From the NCBI GenBank assembly GCA_964036275.1, contig OZ038437.1, forward strand, positions 16,958,090-17,022,089: 64,000 nt of DNA, written 5' to 3'. The position numbers and the translations under genes are program-made. The notes below the pieces were generated by a model. It saw only the letters and a program-made list of their open reading frames with translations. It ran no database searches and was not told the origin of the DNA. Below, one piece after another: positions 21,090-35,570 of this stretch. This DNA comes from Litoditis marina (taxonomy: Eukaryota; Nematoda; Chromadorea; Rhabditida; Rhabditidae). The first letter of the stretch is position 1. Every line of letters starts with the position of its first letter.

Positions 21090-24000
21090 CGTTTTTCCAC
21101 GTGAAAAGTCGGATGACTCCAAATTCGATTGAAATGTCTTCTAATCGTATGTGAGCTGAATATTCAACTCTTTCAAATGTAATTTTCGAAAAGGTTGACA
21201 TTTTGGCCCATGTTCAAGTTTGCGACGCCATGGCGTCGCAAAAATCACGTTTTTCCACGTGAATAGTCGGATGGCTCCAAATTCGATTGAAATAGCTTCT
21301 AATCGTATGTGAGCTGGATATTCAACTCTTTCAAATGTAATTTTCGAAAAGGTTGACATTTTGGCCCATGTTCAAGTTTGCGACGCCATGGCGTCGCAAA
21401 AAATCACGTTTTTCCACGTGAAAAGTCGGATGACTCCAAATTCGATTGAAATAGCTTCTAATCGTATGTGAGCTGAACATTCAACTCTTTCAAACGTAAT
21501 TTTCGAAAAGGTTGACATTTTGGCCCATGTTCAAGTTTGCGACGCCATGGCGTCGCAAAAAATCACGTTTTTCCACGTGAAAAGTCGGATGACTCCAAAT
21601 TCAAGTGAAATAGCTTCTAATCGTTGTGAGCTGAACAATCAACTCTTTCAAACGTAATTTTCGAAAAGGTTGACATTTTGGCCCATGTTCAAGTTTGCGA
21701 CGAGATGGCGTCGCAAAAAAATCACGTTTTTCCACGTGAAAGGCGGATGACTCCAAATTCGATTGAAATAGCTTCTAATCGTATGTGAGCTGAATATTCA
21801 ACTCTTTCAAATGTAATTTTCGAAAAGGTTGACATTTTGGCCCATGTTCAAGTTTGCGACGCCATGGCGTCGCAAAAAATCACGTTTTTCCACGTGAATA
21901 GTCGGATGGCTCCAAATTCGATTGAAATAGCTTCTAATCGTATGTGAGCTGGATATTCAACTCTTTCAAACGTAATTTTCGAAAAGGTTGACATTTTGGC
22001 CCATGTTCAAGTTTGCGACGCCATGGCGTCGCAAAAAATCACGTTTTTCCACGTGAATAGTCGGATGGCTCTAAATTCGATTGAAATAGCTTCTAATCGT
22101 ATGTGAGCTAAATATTCAACTCTTTCAAACGTAATTTTCGAAAAGGTTGACATTTTGGCCCATGTTCAAGTTTGCGACGCCATGGCGTCGCAAAAAATCA
22201 CGTTTTTCCACGTGAAAAGTCGGATGACTCCAAATTCGATTGAAATAGCTTCTAATCGTATGTGAGCTGAACATTCAACTCTTTCAAACGTAATTTTCGA
22301 AAAGGTTGACATTTTGGCCCATGTTCAAGTTTGCGACGCCATGGCGTCGCAAAAAATCACGTTTTTCCACGTGAAAAGGCGGATGACTCCAAATTCGATT
22401 GAAATAGCTTCTAATCGTATGTGAGCTGAATATTCAACTCTTTCAAATGTGATTTTCGGAAAGGTTGGAATTTTGGCCCATGTTCAAGTTTGCGACGCCA
22501 TGGCGTCGCAAAAAATCACGTTTTTCCACGTGAAAAGTCGGATGACTCCAAATTCGATTGAAATAGCTTCTAATCGTATGTGAGCTGAACATTCAACTCT
22601 TTCAAACGTAATTTTCGAAAAGGTTGACATTTTGGCCCATGTTCAAGTTTGCGACGCCATGGCGTCGCAAAAAATCACGTTTTTCCACGTGAAAAGTAGG
22701 ATGACTCCAAATTCGATTGAAATAGCTTCTAACCGTATGTGAGCTGAATATTCAACTCTTTCAAATGTAATTTTCGAAAAGGTTGACATTTTGGCCCATG
22801 TTCAAGTTTGCGACGCCATGGCGTCGCAAAAAATCACGTTTTTCCACGTGAAAAGTAGGATGACTCCAAATTCGATTGAAATAGCTTCTAACCGTATGTG
22901 AGCTGAATATTCAACTCTTTCAAATGTAATTTTCGAAAAGGTTGACATTTTGGCCCATGTTCAAGTTTACGACGCCATGGCGTCGCAAAAAATCACGTTT
23001 TTCCACGTGAAAAGTCGGATGACTCCAAATTCGATTGAAATAGCTTCTAATCGTATGTGAGCTGAACATCCAACTCTTTCAAACGTAATTTTCGAAAAGG
23101 TTGACATTTTGGCCCATGTTCAAGTTTGCGACGCCATGGCGTCGCAAAAAATCACGTTTTTCCACGTGAAAAGGCGGATGACTCCAAATTCGATTGAAAT
23201 AGCTTCTAATCGTATGTGAGCTGAATATTCAACTCTTTCAAATGTGATTTTCGGAAAGGTTGGAATTTTGGCCCATGTTCAAGTTTGCGACGCCATGGCG
23301 TCGCAAAAAATCACGTTTTTCCACGTGAAAAGTCGGATGACTCCAAATTCGATTGAAATAGCTTCTAATCGTATGTGAGCTGAACATTCAACTCTTTCAA
23401 ACGTAATTTTCGAAAAGGTTGACATTTTGGCCCATGTTCAAGTTTGCGACGCCATGGCGTCGCAAAAAATCACGTTTTTCCACGTGAAAAGTAGGATGAC
23501 TCCAAATTCGATTGAAATAGCTTCTAACCGTATGTGAGCTGAATATTCAACTCTTTCAAATGTAATTTTCGAAAAGGTTGACATTTTGGCCCATGTTCAA
23601 GTTTGCGACGCCATGGCGTCGCAAAAAATCACGTTTTTCCACGTGAAAAGTAGGATGACTCCAAATTCGATTGAAATAGCTTCTAACCGTATGTGAGCTG
23701 AATATTCAACTCTTTCAAATGTAATTTTCGAAAAGGTTGACATTTTGGCCCATGTTCAAGTTTACGACGCCATGGCGTCGCAAAAAATCACGTTTTTCCA
23801 CGTGAAAAGTCGGATGACTCCAAATTCGATTGAAATAGCTTCTAATCGTATGTGAGCTGAACATCCAACTCTTTCAAACGTAATTTTTGAAAAGGTTGAC
23901 ATTTTTGCCCATGTTCAAGTTTGCGACGCCATGGCGTCGCAAAAAATCACGTTTTTCCACGTGAAAAGTCAGATGACTCCAAATTCGATTGAAATAGCTT

Positions 24001-25790
24001 CTAATCGTTTGTGAGCTGAATATTCAACCCTTTCAAATGTAATTTTCGAAAAGGTTGACATTTTGGCCCATGTTCAAGTTTGCGACGCCATGGCGTCGCA
24101 AAAAATCACGTTTTTCCACGTGAAAAGTCGGATGACTCCAAATTCGATTGAAATAGCTTCCGATCGTATGTGAGCTGAACATTCAAATCTTTCAAACGTA
24201 GTTTTCGAAAAGGTTGACATTTTGGCCCATGTTCAAGTTTGCGACGCCATGGCGTCGCAAAAAATCACGTTTTTCCACGTGAAAAGTCGGATGACTCCAA
24301 ATTCGATTGAAATAGCTTCCGATCGTATGTGAGCTGAACATTCAAATCTTTCAAACGTAGTTTTCGAAAAGGTTGACATTTTGGCCCATGTTCAAGTTTG
24401 CGACGCCATGGCGTCGCAAAAAATCACGTTTTTCCACGTGAAAAGTCGGATGACTCCAAATTCGATTGAAATAGCTTCCGATCGTATGTGACCTGAACAT
24501 TCAAATCTTTCAAACGTAGTTTTCGAAAAGGTTGACATTTTGGCCCATGTTCAAGTTTGCGACGCCATGGCGTCGCAAAAAATCACGTTTTCCCACGTGA
24601 AAAGTCGGATGACTCCAAATTTGATTGAAATAGCTTCTAATCGTATGTGAGCTGAGCATTCAACTCTTTCAAACGTAATTTTCGAAAAGGTTGACATTTT
24701 GGCCCATGTTCAAGTTTGCGACGCCATGGCGTCGCAAAAAATCACGTTTTTCCACGTGAAAAGTCGGATGACTCCAAATTCGATTGAAATAGCTTCTAAT
24801 CGTATGTGAGCTGAACATCCAACTCTTTCAAACGTAATTTTTGAAAAGGTTGACATTTTGGCCCATGTTCAAGTTTGCGACGCCATGGCGTCGCAAAAAA
24901 TCACGTTTTTCCACGTGAAAAGTCGGATGACTCCAAATTCGATTGAAATAGCTTCTAATCGTATGTGAGCTAAACATTCAACTCTTTCAAACGTAATTTT
25001 CGAGAAGGTTGACAGTTCGGCCCATGTTCAAATTTGCGACGCCATGGCGTCGCAAAAAATCACGTTTTTCCACGTGAAAAGTCGGATGACTCCAAATGCG
25101 ATTGAAATAGCTCCCGATCGTATGTGAGCTGAACATAAAACTCTTTCAAATGTAATTTTCGAAAAGGTTGACGTTTTGGCCCATGTTCAAGTTTGCGACG
25201 CCATGGCGTCGCAAAAAATCACGTTTTTCCACGTGAAAAGTCGGATGACTCCAAATTTAATTGAAATAGCTTCTAATCGTATGTGAGCTGAGCATTCAAC
25301 TCTTTCAAACGTAATTTTCGAAAAGGTTGACATTTTGACCCATGTTCAAGTTTGCGACGCCATGGCGTCGCAAAAAATCACGTTTTTCCACGTGAAAAGT
25401 CGGATGACTCCAAATTCGATTGAAATAGCTTCTAATCGTATGTGAGCTGGATATTCAACTCTTTCAAATGTAATTTTCGAAAAGGTTGACATTTTGGCCC
25501 ATGTTCAAGTTTGCGACGCCATGGCGTCGCAAAAAATCACGTTTTTCCACGTGAAAAGTCGGATGACTCCAAATTCGATTGAAATAGCTTCTAATCGTAT
25601 GTGAGCTGAACATCCAACTCTTTCAAACGTAATTTTTGAAAAGGTTGACATTTTGGCCCATGTTCAAGTTTGCGACGCCATGGCGTCGCAAAAAATCACG
25701 TTTTTCCACGTGAAAAGTCGGATGACTCCAAATTCGATTGAAATAGCTTCTAATCGTATGTGAGCTAAACATTCAACTCTTTCAAACGTA
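21090..25790. repeat. Segmental duplication, copy A (about 4.7 kb)
   Basis: This segment is repeated at 26176-32470. Markers are GAAATGTCTTC (21133), GTGAATAGTCGGATGGCTC, the short GTGAAAGGCGG unit (21737), GGCTCTAAATTCG with GAGCTAAATATTC (22068), GTGATTTTCGGAAAGG (22449, 23244), AGTCAGATGACTCC (23967), TCGTTTGTGAGC (24004), the CGAT trio, and GAGAAGG with ACAGTTCGG (25003). One copy-A-only change is GTGACCTGAAC (24489). An internal 795-bp repeat is marked by the two GTGATTTTCGG units. Confidence 0.85.
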
Positions 25791-26175
25791 ATTTTCGAAA
25801 AGGTTGACATTTTGGCCCATGTTCAAGTTTGCGACGCCATGGCGTCGCAAAAAATCACGTTTTTCCACGTGAAAAGTCGGATGACTCCAAATTCGATTGA
25901 AATAGCTTCTAATCGTATGTGAGCTGAACATCCAACTCTTTCAAACGTAATTTTTGAAAAGGTTGACATTTTGGCCCATGTTCAAGTTTGCGACGCCATG
26001 GCGTCGCAAAAAATCACGTTTTTCCACGTGAAAAGTCGGATGACTCCAAATTCAAGTGAAATAGCTTCTAATCGTTGTGAGCTGAACAATCAACTCTTTC
26101 AAACGTAATTTTCGAAAAGGTTGACATTTTGGCCCATGTTCAAGTTTGCGACGAGATGGCGTCGCAAAAAAATCA
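25791..26175. repeat. Linker monomers between duplicated segments
   Basis: About 2.4 monomers: the end of a K unit with an ordinary ACATTTTGG tail, a C unit, then a TCAAGTG/Q unit with a CGAGATGG palindrome. They separate copy A from copy B. No gene is seen. Confidence 0.8.
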
Positions 26176-29100
26176 CGTTTTTCCACGTGAAAAGTCGGAT
26201 GACTCCAAATTCGATTGAAATGTCTTCTAATCGTATGTGAGCTGAATATTCAACTCTTTCAAATGTAATTTTCGAAAAGGTTGACATTTTGGCCCATGTT
26301 CAAGTTTGCGACGCCATGGCGTCGCAAAAATCACGTTTTTCCACGTGAATAGTCGGATGGCTCCAAATTCGATTGAAATAGCTTCTAATCGTATGTGAGC
26401 TGGATATTCAACTCTTTCAAATGTAATTTTCGAAAAGGTTGACATTTTGGCCCATGTTCAAGTTTGCGACGCCATGGCGTCGCAAAAAATCACGTTTTTC
26501 CACGTGAAAAGTCGGATGACTCCAAATTCGATTGAAATAGCTTCTAATCGTATGTGAGCTGAACATTCAACTCTTTCAAACGTAATTTTCGAAAAGGTTG
26601 ACATTTTGGCCCATGTTCAAGTTTGCGACGCCATGGCGTCGCAAAAAATCACGTTTTTCCACGTGAAAAGTCGGATGACTCCAAATTCAAGTGAAATAGC
26701 TTCTAATCGTTGTGAGCTGAACAATCAACTCTTTCAAACGTAATTTTCGAAAAGGTTGACATTTTGGCCCATGTTCAAGTTTGCGACGAGATGGCGTCGC
26801 AAAAAAATCACGTTTTTCCACGTGAAAGGCGGATGACTCCAAATTCGATTGAAATAGCTTCTAATCGTATGTGAGCTGAATATTCAACTCTTTCAAATGT
26901 AATTTTCGAAAAGGTTGACATTTTGGCCCATGTTCAAGTTTGCGACGCCATGGCGTCGCAAAAAATCACGTTTTTCCACGTGAATAGTCGGATGGCTCCA
27001 AATTCGATTGAAATAGCTTCTAATCGTATGTGAGCTGGATATTCAACTCTTTCAAACGTAATTTTCGAAAAGGTTGACATTTTGGCCCATGTTCAAGTTT
27101 GCGACGCCATGGCGTCGCAAAAAATCACGTTTTTCCACGTGAATAGTCGGATGGCTCTAAATTCGATTGAAATAGCTTCTAATCGTATGTGAGCTAAATA
27201 TTCAACTCTTTCAAACGTAATTTTCGAAAAGGTTGACATTTTGGCCCATGTTCAAGTTTGCGACGCCATGGCGTCGCAAAAAATCACGTTTTTCCACGTG
27301 AATAGTCGGATGGCTCCAAATTCGATTGAAATGTCTTCTAATCGTATGTGAGCTGAATATTTAACTCTTTCAAATGTAATTTTCGAAAAGGTTGACATTT
27401 TGGCCCATGTTCAAGTTTGCGACGCCATGGCGTCGCAAAAATCACGTTTTTCCACGTGAATAGTCGGATGGCTCCAAATTCGATTGAAATAGCTTCTAAT
27501 CGTATGTGAGCTGGATATTCAACTCTTTCAAATGTAATTTTCGAAAAGGTTGACATTTTGGCCCATGTTCAAGTTTGCGACGCCATGGCGTCGCAAAAAA
27601 TCACGTTTTTCCACGTGAAAAGTCGGATGACTCCAAATTCGATTGAAATAGCTTCTAATCGTATGTGAGCTGAACATTCAACTCTTTCAAACGTAATTTT
27701 CGAAAAGGTTGACATTTTGGCCCATGTTCAAGTTTGCGACGCCATGGCGTCGCAAAAAATCACGTTTTTCCACGTGAAAAGTCGGATGACTCCAAATTCA
27801 AGTGAAATAGCTTCTAATCGTTGTGAGCTGAACAATCAACTCTTTCAAACGTAATTTTCGAAAAGGTTGACATTTTGGCCCATGTTCAAGTTTGCGACGA
27901 GATGGCGTCGCAAAAAAATCACGTTTTTCCACGTGAAAGGCGGATGACTCCAAATTCGATTGAAATAGCTTCTAATCGTATGTGAGCTGAATATTCAACT
28001 CTTTCAAATGTAATTTTCGAAAAGGTTGACATTTTGGCCCATGTTCAAGTTTGCGACGCCATGGCGTCGCAAAAAATCACGTTTTTCCACGTGAATAGTC
28101 GGATGGCTCCAAATTCGATTGAAATAGCTTCTAATCGTATGTGAGCTGGATATTCAACTCTTTCAAACGTAATTTTCGAAAAGGTTGACATTTTGGCCCA
28201 TGTTCAAGTTTGCGACGCCATGGCGTCGCAAAAAATCACGTTTTTCCACGTGAATAGTCGGATGGCTCTAAATTCGATTGAAATAGCTTCTAATCGTATG
28301 TGAGCTAAATATTCAACTCTTTCAAACGTAATTTTCGAAAAGGTTGACATTTTGGCCCATGTTCAAGTTTGCGACGCCATGGCGTCGCAAAAAATCACGT
28401 TTTTCCACGTGAAAAGTCGGATGACTCCAAATTCGATTGAAATAGCTTCTAATCGTATGTGAGCTGAACATTCAACTCTTTTAAACGTAATTTTCGAAAA
28501 GGTTGACATTTTGGCCCATGTTCAAGTTTGCGACGCCATGGCGTCGCAAAAAATCACGTTTTTCCACGTGAAAAGGCGGATGACTCCAAATTCGATTGAA
28601 ATAGCTTCTAATCGTATGTGAGCTGAATATTCAACTCTTTCAAATGTGATTTTCGGAAAGGTTGGAATTTTGGCCCATGTTCAAGTTTGCGACGCCATGG
28701 CGTCGCAAAAAATCACGTTTTTCCACGTGAAAAGTCGGATGACTCCAAATTCGATTGAAATAGCTTCTAATCGTATGTGAGCTGAACATTCAACTCTTTC
28801 AAACGTAATTTTCGAAAAGGTTGACATTTTGGCCCATGTTCAAGTTTGCGACGCCATGGCGTCGCAAAAAATCACGTTTTTCCACGTGAAAAGTAGGATG
28901 ACTCCAAATTCGATTGAAATAGCTTCTAACCGTATGTGAGCTGAATATTCAACTCTTTCAAATGTAATTTTCGAAAAGGTTGACATTTTGGCCCATGTTC
29001 AAGTTTGCGACGCCATGGCGTCGCAAAAAATCACGTTTTTCCACGTGAATAGTCGGATGGCTCTAAATTCGATTGAAATAGCTTCTAATCGTATGTGAGC

Positions 29101-32100
29101 TAAATATTCAACTCTTTCAAACGTAATTTTCGAAAAGGTTGACATTTTGGCCCATGTTCAAGTTTGCGACGCCATGGCGTCGCAAAAAATCACGTTTTTC
29201 CACGTGAATAGTCGGATGGCTCCAAATTCGATTGAAATAGCTTCTAATCGTATGTGAGCTGGATATTCAACTCTTTCAAACGTAATTTTCGAAAAGGTTG
29301 ACATTTTGGCCCATGTTCAAGTTTGCGACGCCATGGCGTCGCAAAAAATCACGTTTTTCCACGTGAATAGTCGGATGGCTCTAAATTCGATTGAAATAGC
29401 TTCTAATCGTATGTGAGCTAAATATTCAACTCTTTCAAACGTAATTTTCGAAAAGGTTGACATTTTGGCCCATGTTCAAGTTTGCGACGCCATGGCGTCG
29501 CAAAAAATCACGTTTTTCCACGTGAAAAGTCGGATGACTCCAAATTGGATTGAAATAGCTTCTAATCGTATGTGAGCTGAACATTCAACTCTTTCAAACG
29601 TAATTTTCGAAAAGGTTGACATTTTGGCCCATGTTCAAGTTTGCGACGCCATGGCGTCGCAAAAAATCACGTTTTTCCACGTGAAAAGGCGGATGACTCC
29701 AAATTCGATTGAAATAGCTTCTAATCGTATGTGAGCTGAATATTCAACTCTTTCAAATGTGATTTTCGGAAAGGTTGGAATTTTGGCCCATGTTCAAGTT
29801 TGCGACGCCATGGCGTCGCAAAAAATCACGTTTTTCCACGTGAAAAGTCGGATGACTCCAAATTCGATTGAAATAGCTTCTAATCGTATGTGAGCTGAAC
29901 ATTCAACTCTTTCAAACGTAATTTTCGAAAAGGTTGACATTTTGGCCCATGTTCAAGTTTGCGACGCCATGGCGTCGCAAAAAATCACGTTTTTCCACGT
30001 GAAAAGTAGGATGACTCCAACTTCGATTGAAATAGCTTCTAACCGTATGTGAGCTGAATATTCAACTCTTTCAAATGTAATTTTCGAAAAGGTTGACATT
30101 TTGGCCCATGTTCAAGCTTGCGACGCCATGGCGTCGCAAAAAATCACGTTTTTCCACGTGAAAAGTAGGATGACTCCAAATTCGATTGAAATAGCTTCTA
30201 ACCGTATGTGAGCTGAATATTCAACTCTTTCAAATGTAATTTTCGAAAAGGTTGACATTTTGGCCCATGTTCAAGTTTACGACGCCATGGCGTCGCAAAA
30301 AATCACGTTTTTCCACGTGAAAAGTCGGATGACTCCAAATTCGATTGAAATAGCTTCTAATCGTATGTGAGCTGAACATCCAACTCTTTCAAACGTAATT
30401 TTTGAAAAGGTTGACATTTTTGCCCATGTTCAAGTTTGCGACGCCATGGCGTCGCAAAAAATCACGTTTTTCCACGTGAAAAGTCAGATGACTCCAAATT
30501 CGATTGAAATAGCTTCTAATCGTTTGTGAGCTGAATATTCAACCCTTTCAAATGTAATTTTCGAAAAGGTTGACATTTTGGCCCATGTTCAAGTTTGCGA
30601 CGCCATGGCGTCGCAAAAAATCACGTTTTTCCACGTGAAAAGTCGGATGACTCCAAATTCGATTGAAATAGCTTCCGATCGTATGTGAGCTGAACATTCA
30701 AATCTTTCAAACGTAGTTTTCGAAAAGGTTGACATTTTGGCCCATGTTCAAGTTTGCGACGCCATGGCGTCGCAAAAAATCACGTTTTTCCACGTGAAAA
30801 GTCGGATGACTCCAAATTCGATTGAAATAGCCTCCGATCGTATGTGAGCTGAACATTCAAATCTTTCAAACGTAGTTTTCGAAAAGGTTGACATTTTGGC
30901 CCATGTTCAAGTTTGCGACGCCATGGCGTCGCAAAAAATCACGTTTTTCCACGTGAAAAGTCGGATGACTCCAAATTCGATTGAAATAGCTTCCGATCGT
31001 ATGTGAGCTGAACATTCAAATCTTTCAAACGTAGTTTTCGAAAAGGTTGACATTTTGGCCCATGTTCAAGTTTGCGACGCCATGGCGTCGCAAAAAATCA
31101 CGTTTTCCCACGTGAAAAGTCGGATGACTCCAAATTTAATTGAAATAGCTTCTAATCGTATGTGAGCTGAGCATTCAACTCTTTCAAACGTAATTTTCGA
31201 AAAGGTTGACATTTTGGCCCATGTTCAAGTTTGCGACGCCATGGCGTCGCAAAAAATCACGTTTTTCCACGTGAAAAGTCGGATGACTCCAAATTCGATT
31301 GAAATAGCTTCTAATCGTATGTGAGCTGAACATTCAACTCTTTCAAACGTAATTTTCGAAAAGGTTGACATTTTGGCCCATGTTCAAGTTTGCGACGCCA
31401 TGGCGTCGCAAAAAATCACGTTTTCCCACGTGAAAAGTCGGATGACTCCAAATTCGATTGAAATAGCTTCTAATCGTATGTGAGCTGAACATCCAACTCT
31501 TTCAAACGTAATTTTTGAATAGGTTGACATTTTGGCCCATGTTCAAGTTTGCGACGCCATGGCGTCGCAAAAAATCACGTTTTTCCACGTGAAAAGTCGG
31601 ATGACTCCAAATTCGATTGAAATAGCTTCTAATCGTATGTGAGCTAAACATTCAACTCTTTCAAACGTAATTTTCGAGAAGGTTTACAGTTCGGCCCATG
31701 TTCAAATTTGCGACGCCATGGCGTCGCAAAAAATCACGTTTTTCCACGTGAAAAGTCGGATGACTCCAAATGCGATTGAAATAGCTCCCGATCGTATGTG
31801 AGCTGAACATAAAACTCTTTCAAATGTAATTTTCGAAAAGGTTGACGTTTTGGCCCATGTTCAAGTTTGCGACGCCATGGCGTCGCAAAAAATCACGTTT
31901 TTCCACGTGAAAAGTCGGATGACTCCAAATTTAATTGAAATAGCTTCTAATCGTATGTGAGCTGAGCATTCAACTCTTTCAAACGTAATTTTCGAAAAGG
32001 TTGACATTTTGACCCATGTTCAAGTTTGCGACGCCATGGCGTCGCAAAAAATCACGTTTTTCCACGTGAAAAGTCGGATGACTCCAAATTCGATTGAAAT

Positions 32101-32470
32101 AGCTTCTAATCGTATGTGAGCTGGATATTCAACTCTTTCAAATGTAATTTTCGAAAAGGTTGACATTTTGGCCCATGTTCAAGTTTGCGACGCCATGGCG
32201 TCGCAAAAAATCACGTTTTTCCACGTGAAAAGTCGGATGACTCCAAATTCGATTGAAATAGCTTCTAATCGTATGTGAGCTGAACATCCAACTCTTTCAA
32301 ACGTAATTTTTGAAAAGGTTGACATTTTGGCCCATGTTCAAGTTTGCGACGCCATGGCGTCGCAAAAAATCACGTTTTTCCACGTGAAAAGTCGGATGAC
32401 TCCAAATTCGATTGAAATAGCTTCTAATCGTATGTGAGCTAAACATTCAACTCTTTCAAACGTAATTTTC
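26176..32470. repeat. Segmental duplication, copy B, expanded by whole-monomer insertions
   Basis: The offset to copy A is 5086 from 26176, 6197 after an internal 1111-bp (7-monomer) duplication around 27290, 6515 after about two more monomers near 29040-29500, and 6674 after one more near 31290-31450. Each step is close to a multiple of 159. The added units near 29040-29500 repeat the GGCTCTAAATTCG type. Copy-B-only changes include CTCTTTTAAACG (28477), AAATTGGATTG (29544), CCAACTTCG (30018), TTCAAGCTTGCG (30110), GAATAGGTTGAC (31517) and GGTTTACAGTTC (31681). Confidence 0.85.
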
Positions 32471-35400
32471 GAAAAGGTTGACAGTTCGGCCCATGTTCAA
32501 ATTTGCGACGCCATGGCGTCGCAAAAAATCACGTTTTTCCACGTGAAAAGTCGGATGACTCCAAATGCGATTGAAATAGCTCCCGATCGTATGTGAGCTG
32601 AACATAAAACTCTTTCAAATGTAATTTTCGAAAAGGTTGACGTTTTGGCCCATGTTCAAGTTTGCGACGCCATGGCGTCGCAAAAAATCACGTTTTTCCA
32701 CGTGAAAAGTCGGATGACTCCAAATTTAATTGAAATAGCTTCTAATCGTATGTGAGCTGAACAATCAACTCTTTCAAACGTAATTTTCGAAAAGGTTGAC
32801 ATTTTGGCCCATGTTCAAGTTTGCGACGCCATGGCGTCGCAAAAAATCACGTTTTTCCACGTGAAAAGTCGGATGACTCCAAATTCGATTGAAATAGCTT
32901 CTAATCGTATGTGAGCTGGATATTCAACTCTTTCAAATGTAATTTTCGAAAAGGTTGACATTTTGGCCCATGTTCAAGTTTGCGACGCCATGGCGTCGCA
33001 AAAAATCACGTTTTTCCACGTGAAAAGTCGGATGACTCCAAATTCGATTGAAATAGCTTCCAATCGTATATAAGCTGAACATTTAACTCTTTCAAATGTA
33101 ATTTTCGAAAAGGTTGACATTTTGGCTCATGTCCAAGTTTGCGACGCCATGGCGTCGCAAAAAAGCACGTTTTTCCACGTGAAAAGTCGGATGACTCCAA
33201 ATTCGATTGAAATAGCTTCCGATCGCATGTGAGCTGAGCATTCAACTCTTTCAAACGTAATTTTCGAAAAGGTTGACATTTTGGCCCATGTTCAAGTTTG
33301 CGACGCCATGGCGTCGCAAAAAATCACGTTTTTCCACGTGAAAAGTCGGATGACTCCAAATTCGATTGAAATAGCTTCCGATCGTATGTGAGCTGAACAT
33401 TCAAATCTTTCAAACGTAGTTTTCAAAAAGGTTGACATTTTGGCCCATGTTCAAGTTTGCGACGCCATGGCGTCGCAAAAAATCACGTTTTCCCACGTGA
33501 AAAGTCGGATGACTCCAAATATAATTGAAATAGCTTCTAATCGTATGTGAGCTGAGCATTCAACTCTTTCAAACGTAATTTTCGAAAAGGTTGACATTTT
33601 GGCCCATGTTCAAATTTGCGACGCCATGGCGTCGCAAAAAATCACGTTTTTCCACGTGAAAAGTCGGATGACTCCAAATGCGATTGAAATAGCTCCCGAT
33701 CGTATGTGAGCTGAACATAAAACTCTTTCAAATGTAATTTTCGAAAAGGTTGACGTTTTGGCCCATGTTCAAGTTTGCGACGCCATGGCGTCGCAAAAAA
33801 TCACGTTTTTCCACGTGAAAAGTCGGATGACTCCAAATTTAATTGAAATAGCTTCTAATCGTATGTGAGCTGAGCATTCAACTCTTTCAAACGTAATTTT
33901 CGAAAAGGTTGACATTTTGACCCATGTTCAAGTTTGCGACGCCATGGCGTCGCAAAAAATCACGTTTTTCCACGTGAAAAGTCGGATGACTCCAAATTCG
34001 ATTGAAATAGCTTCTAATCGTATGTGAGCTGGATATTCAACTCTTTCAAATTTAATTTTCGAAAAGGTTGACATTTTGGCCCATGTTCAAGTTTGCGACG
34101 CCATGGCGTCGCAAAAAATCACGTTTTTCCACGTGAAAAGTCGGATGACTCCAAATTCGATTGAAATAGCTTCTAATCGTATGTGAGCTGAACATCCAAC
34201 TCTTTCAAACGTAATTTTTGAAAAGGTTGACATTTTGGCCCATGTTCAAGTTTGCGACGCCATGGCGTCGCAAAAAATCACGTTTTTCCACGTGAAAAGT
34301 CGGATGACTCCAAATTCGATTGAAATAGCTTCTAATCGTATGTGAGCTAAACATTCAACTCTTTCAAACGTAATTTTCGAAAAGGTTGACAGTTCGGCCC
34401 ATGTTCAAATTCGCGACGCCATGGCGTCGCAAAAAATCACGTTTTTCCACGTGAAAAGTCGGATGACTCCAAATGCGATTGAAATAGCTCCCGATCGTAT
34501 GTGAGCTGAACATAAAACTCTTTCAAATGTAATTTTCGAAAAGGTTGACGTTTTGGCCCATGTTCAAGTTTGCGACGCCATGGCGTCGCAAAAAATCACG
34601 TTTTTCCACGTGAAAAGTCGGATGACTCCAAATTTAATTGAAATAGCTTCTAATCGTATGTGAGCTGAACAATCAACTCTTTCAAACGTAATTTTCGAAA
34701 AGGTTGACATTTTGGCCCATGTTCAAGTTTGCGACGCCATGGCGTCGCAAAAAATCACGTTTTTCCACGTGAAAAGTCGGATGACTCCAAATTCGATTGA
34801 AATAGCTTCTAATCGTATGTGAGCTGGATATTCAACTCTTTCAAATGTAATTTTCGAAAAGGTTGACATTTTGGCCCATGTTCAAGTTTGCGACGCCATG
34901 GCGTCGCAAAAAATCACGTTTTTCCACGTGAAAAGTCGGATGACTCCAAATTCGATTGAAATAGCTTCCAATCGTATATAAGCTGAACATTTAACTCTTT
35001 CAAATGTAATTTTCGAAAAGGTTGACATTTTGGCTCATGTCCAAGTTTGCGACGCCATGGCGTCGCAAAAAAGCACGTTTTTCCACGTGAAAAGTCGGAT
35101 GACTCCAAATTCGATTGAAATAGCTTCCGATCGCATGTGAGCTGAGCATTCAACTCTTTCAAACGTAATTTTCGAAAAGGTTGACATTTTGGCCCATGTT
35201 CAAGTTTGCGACGCCATGGCGTCGCAAAAAATCACGTTTTTCCACGTGAAAAGTCGGATGACTCCAAATTCGATTGAAATAGCTTCCGATCGTATGTGAG
35301 CTGAACATTCAAATCTTTCAAACGTAGTTTTCAAAAAGGTTGACATTTTGGCCCATGTTCAAGTTTGCGACGCCATGGCGTCGCAAAAAATCACGTTTTC

Positions 35401-35570
35401 CCACGTGAAAAGTCGGATGACTCCAAATTTAATTGAAATAGCTTCTAATCGTATGTGAGCTGAGCATTCAACTCTTTCAAACGTAATTTTCGAAAAGGTT
35501 GACATTTTGGCCCATGTTCAAGTTTGCGACGCCATGGCGTCGCAAAAAATCACGTTTTTCCACGTGAAAA
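31686..35570. repeat. 5-mer (795 bp) and 12-mer (1908 bp) higher-order repeats
   Basis: ACAGTTCGG marks 31686 and 32481 (795 apart, five monomers), and 34389 (1908 from 32481, twelve monomers). The 12-mer order is: AAATGCGATTG/AA unit, TTAATTG Q, G, L, CGAT R with TCGCATG, CGAT CAAATC with TTTTCAAAAAGG, TTAATTG R, AA, TTAATTG R with TTTTGACCC, G, C, K. The second copy is truncated at about 35570. The unit at 33510 has AAATATAATTG while its partner has AAATTTAATTG. Confidence 0.85.

Noticed and set aside
33066..33072. TATA box promoter in L monomers
   Set aside because: TATATAA arises from two base changes in the usual CGTATGTGAGC. No downstream gene or initiator is present.
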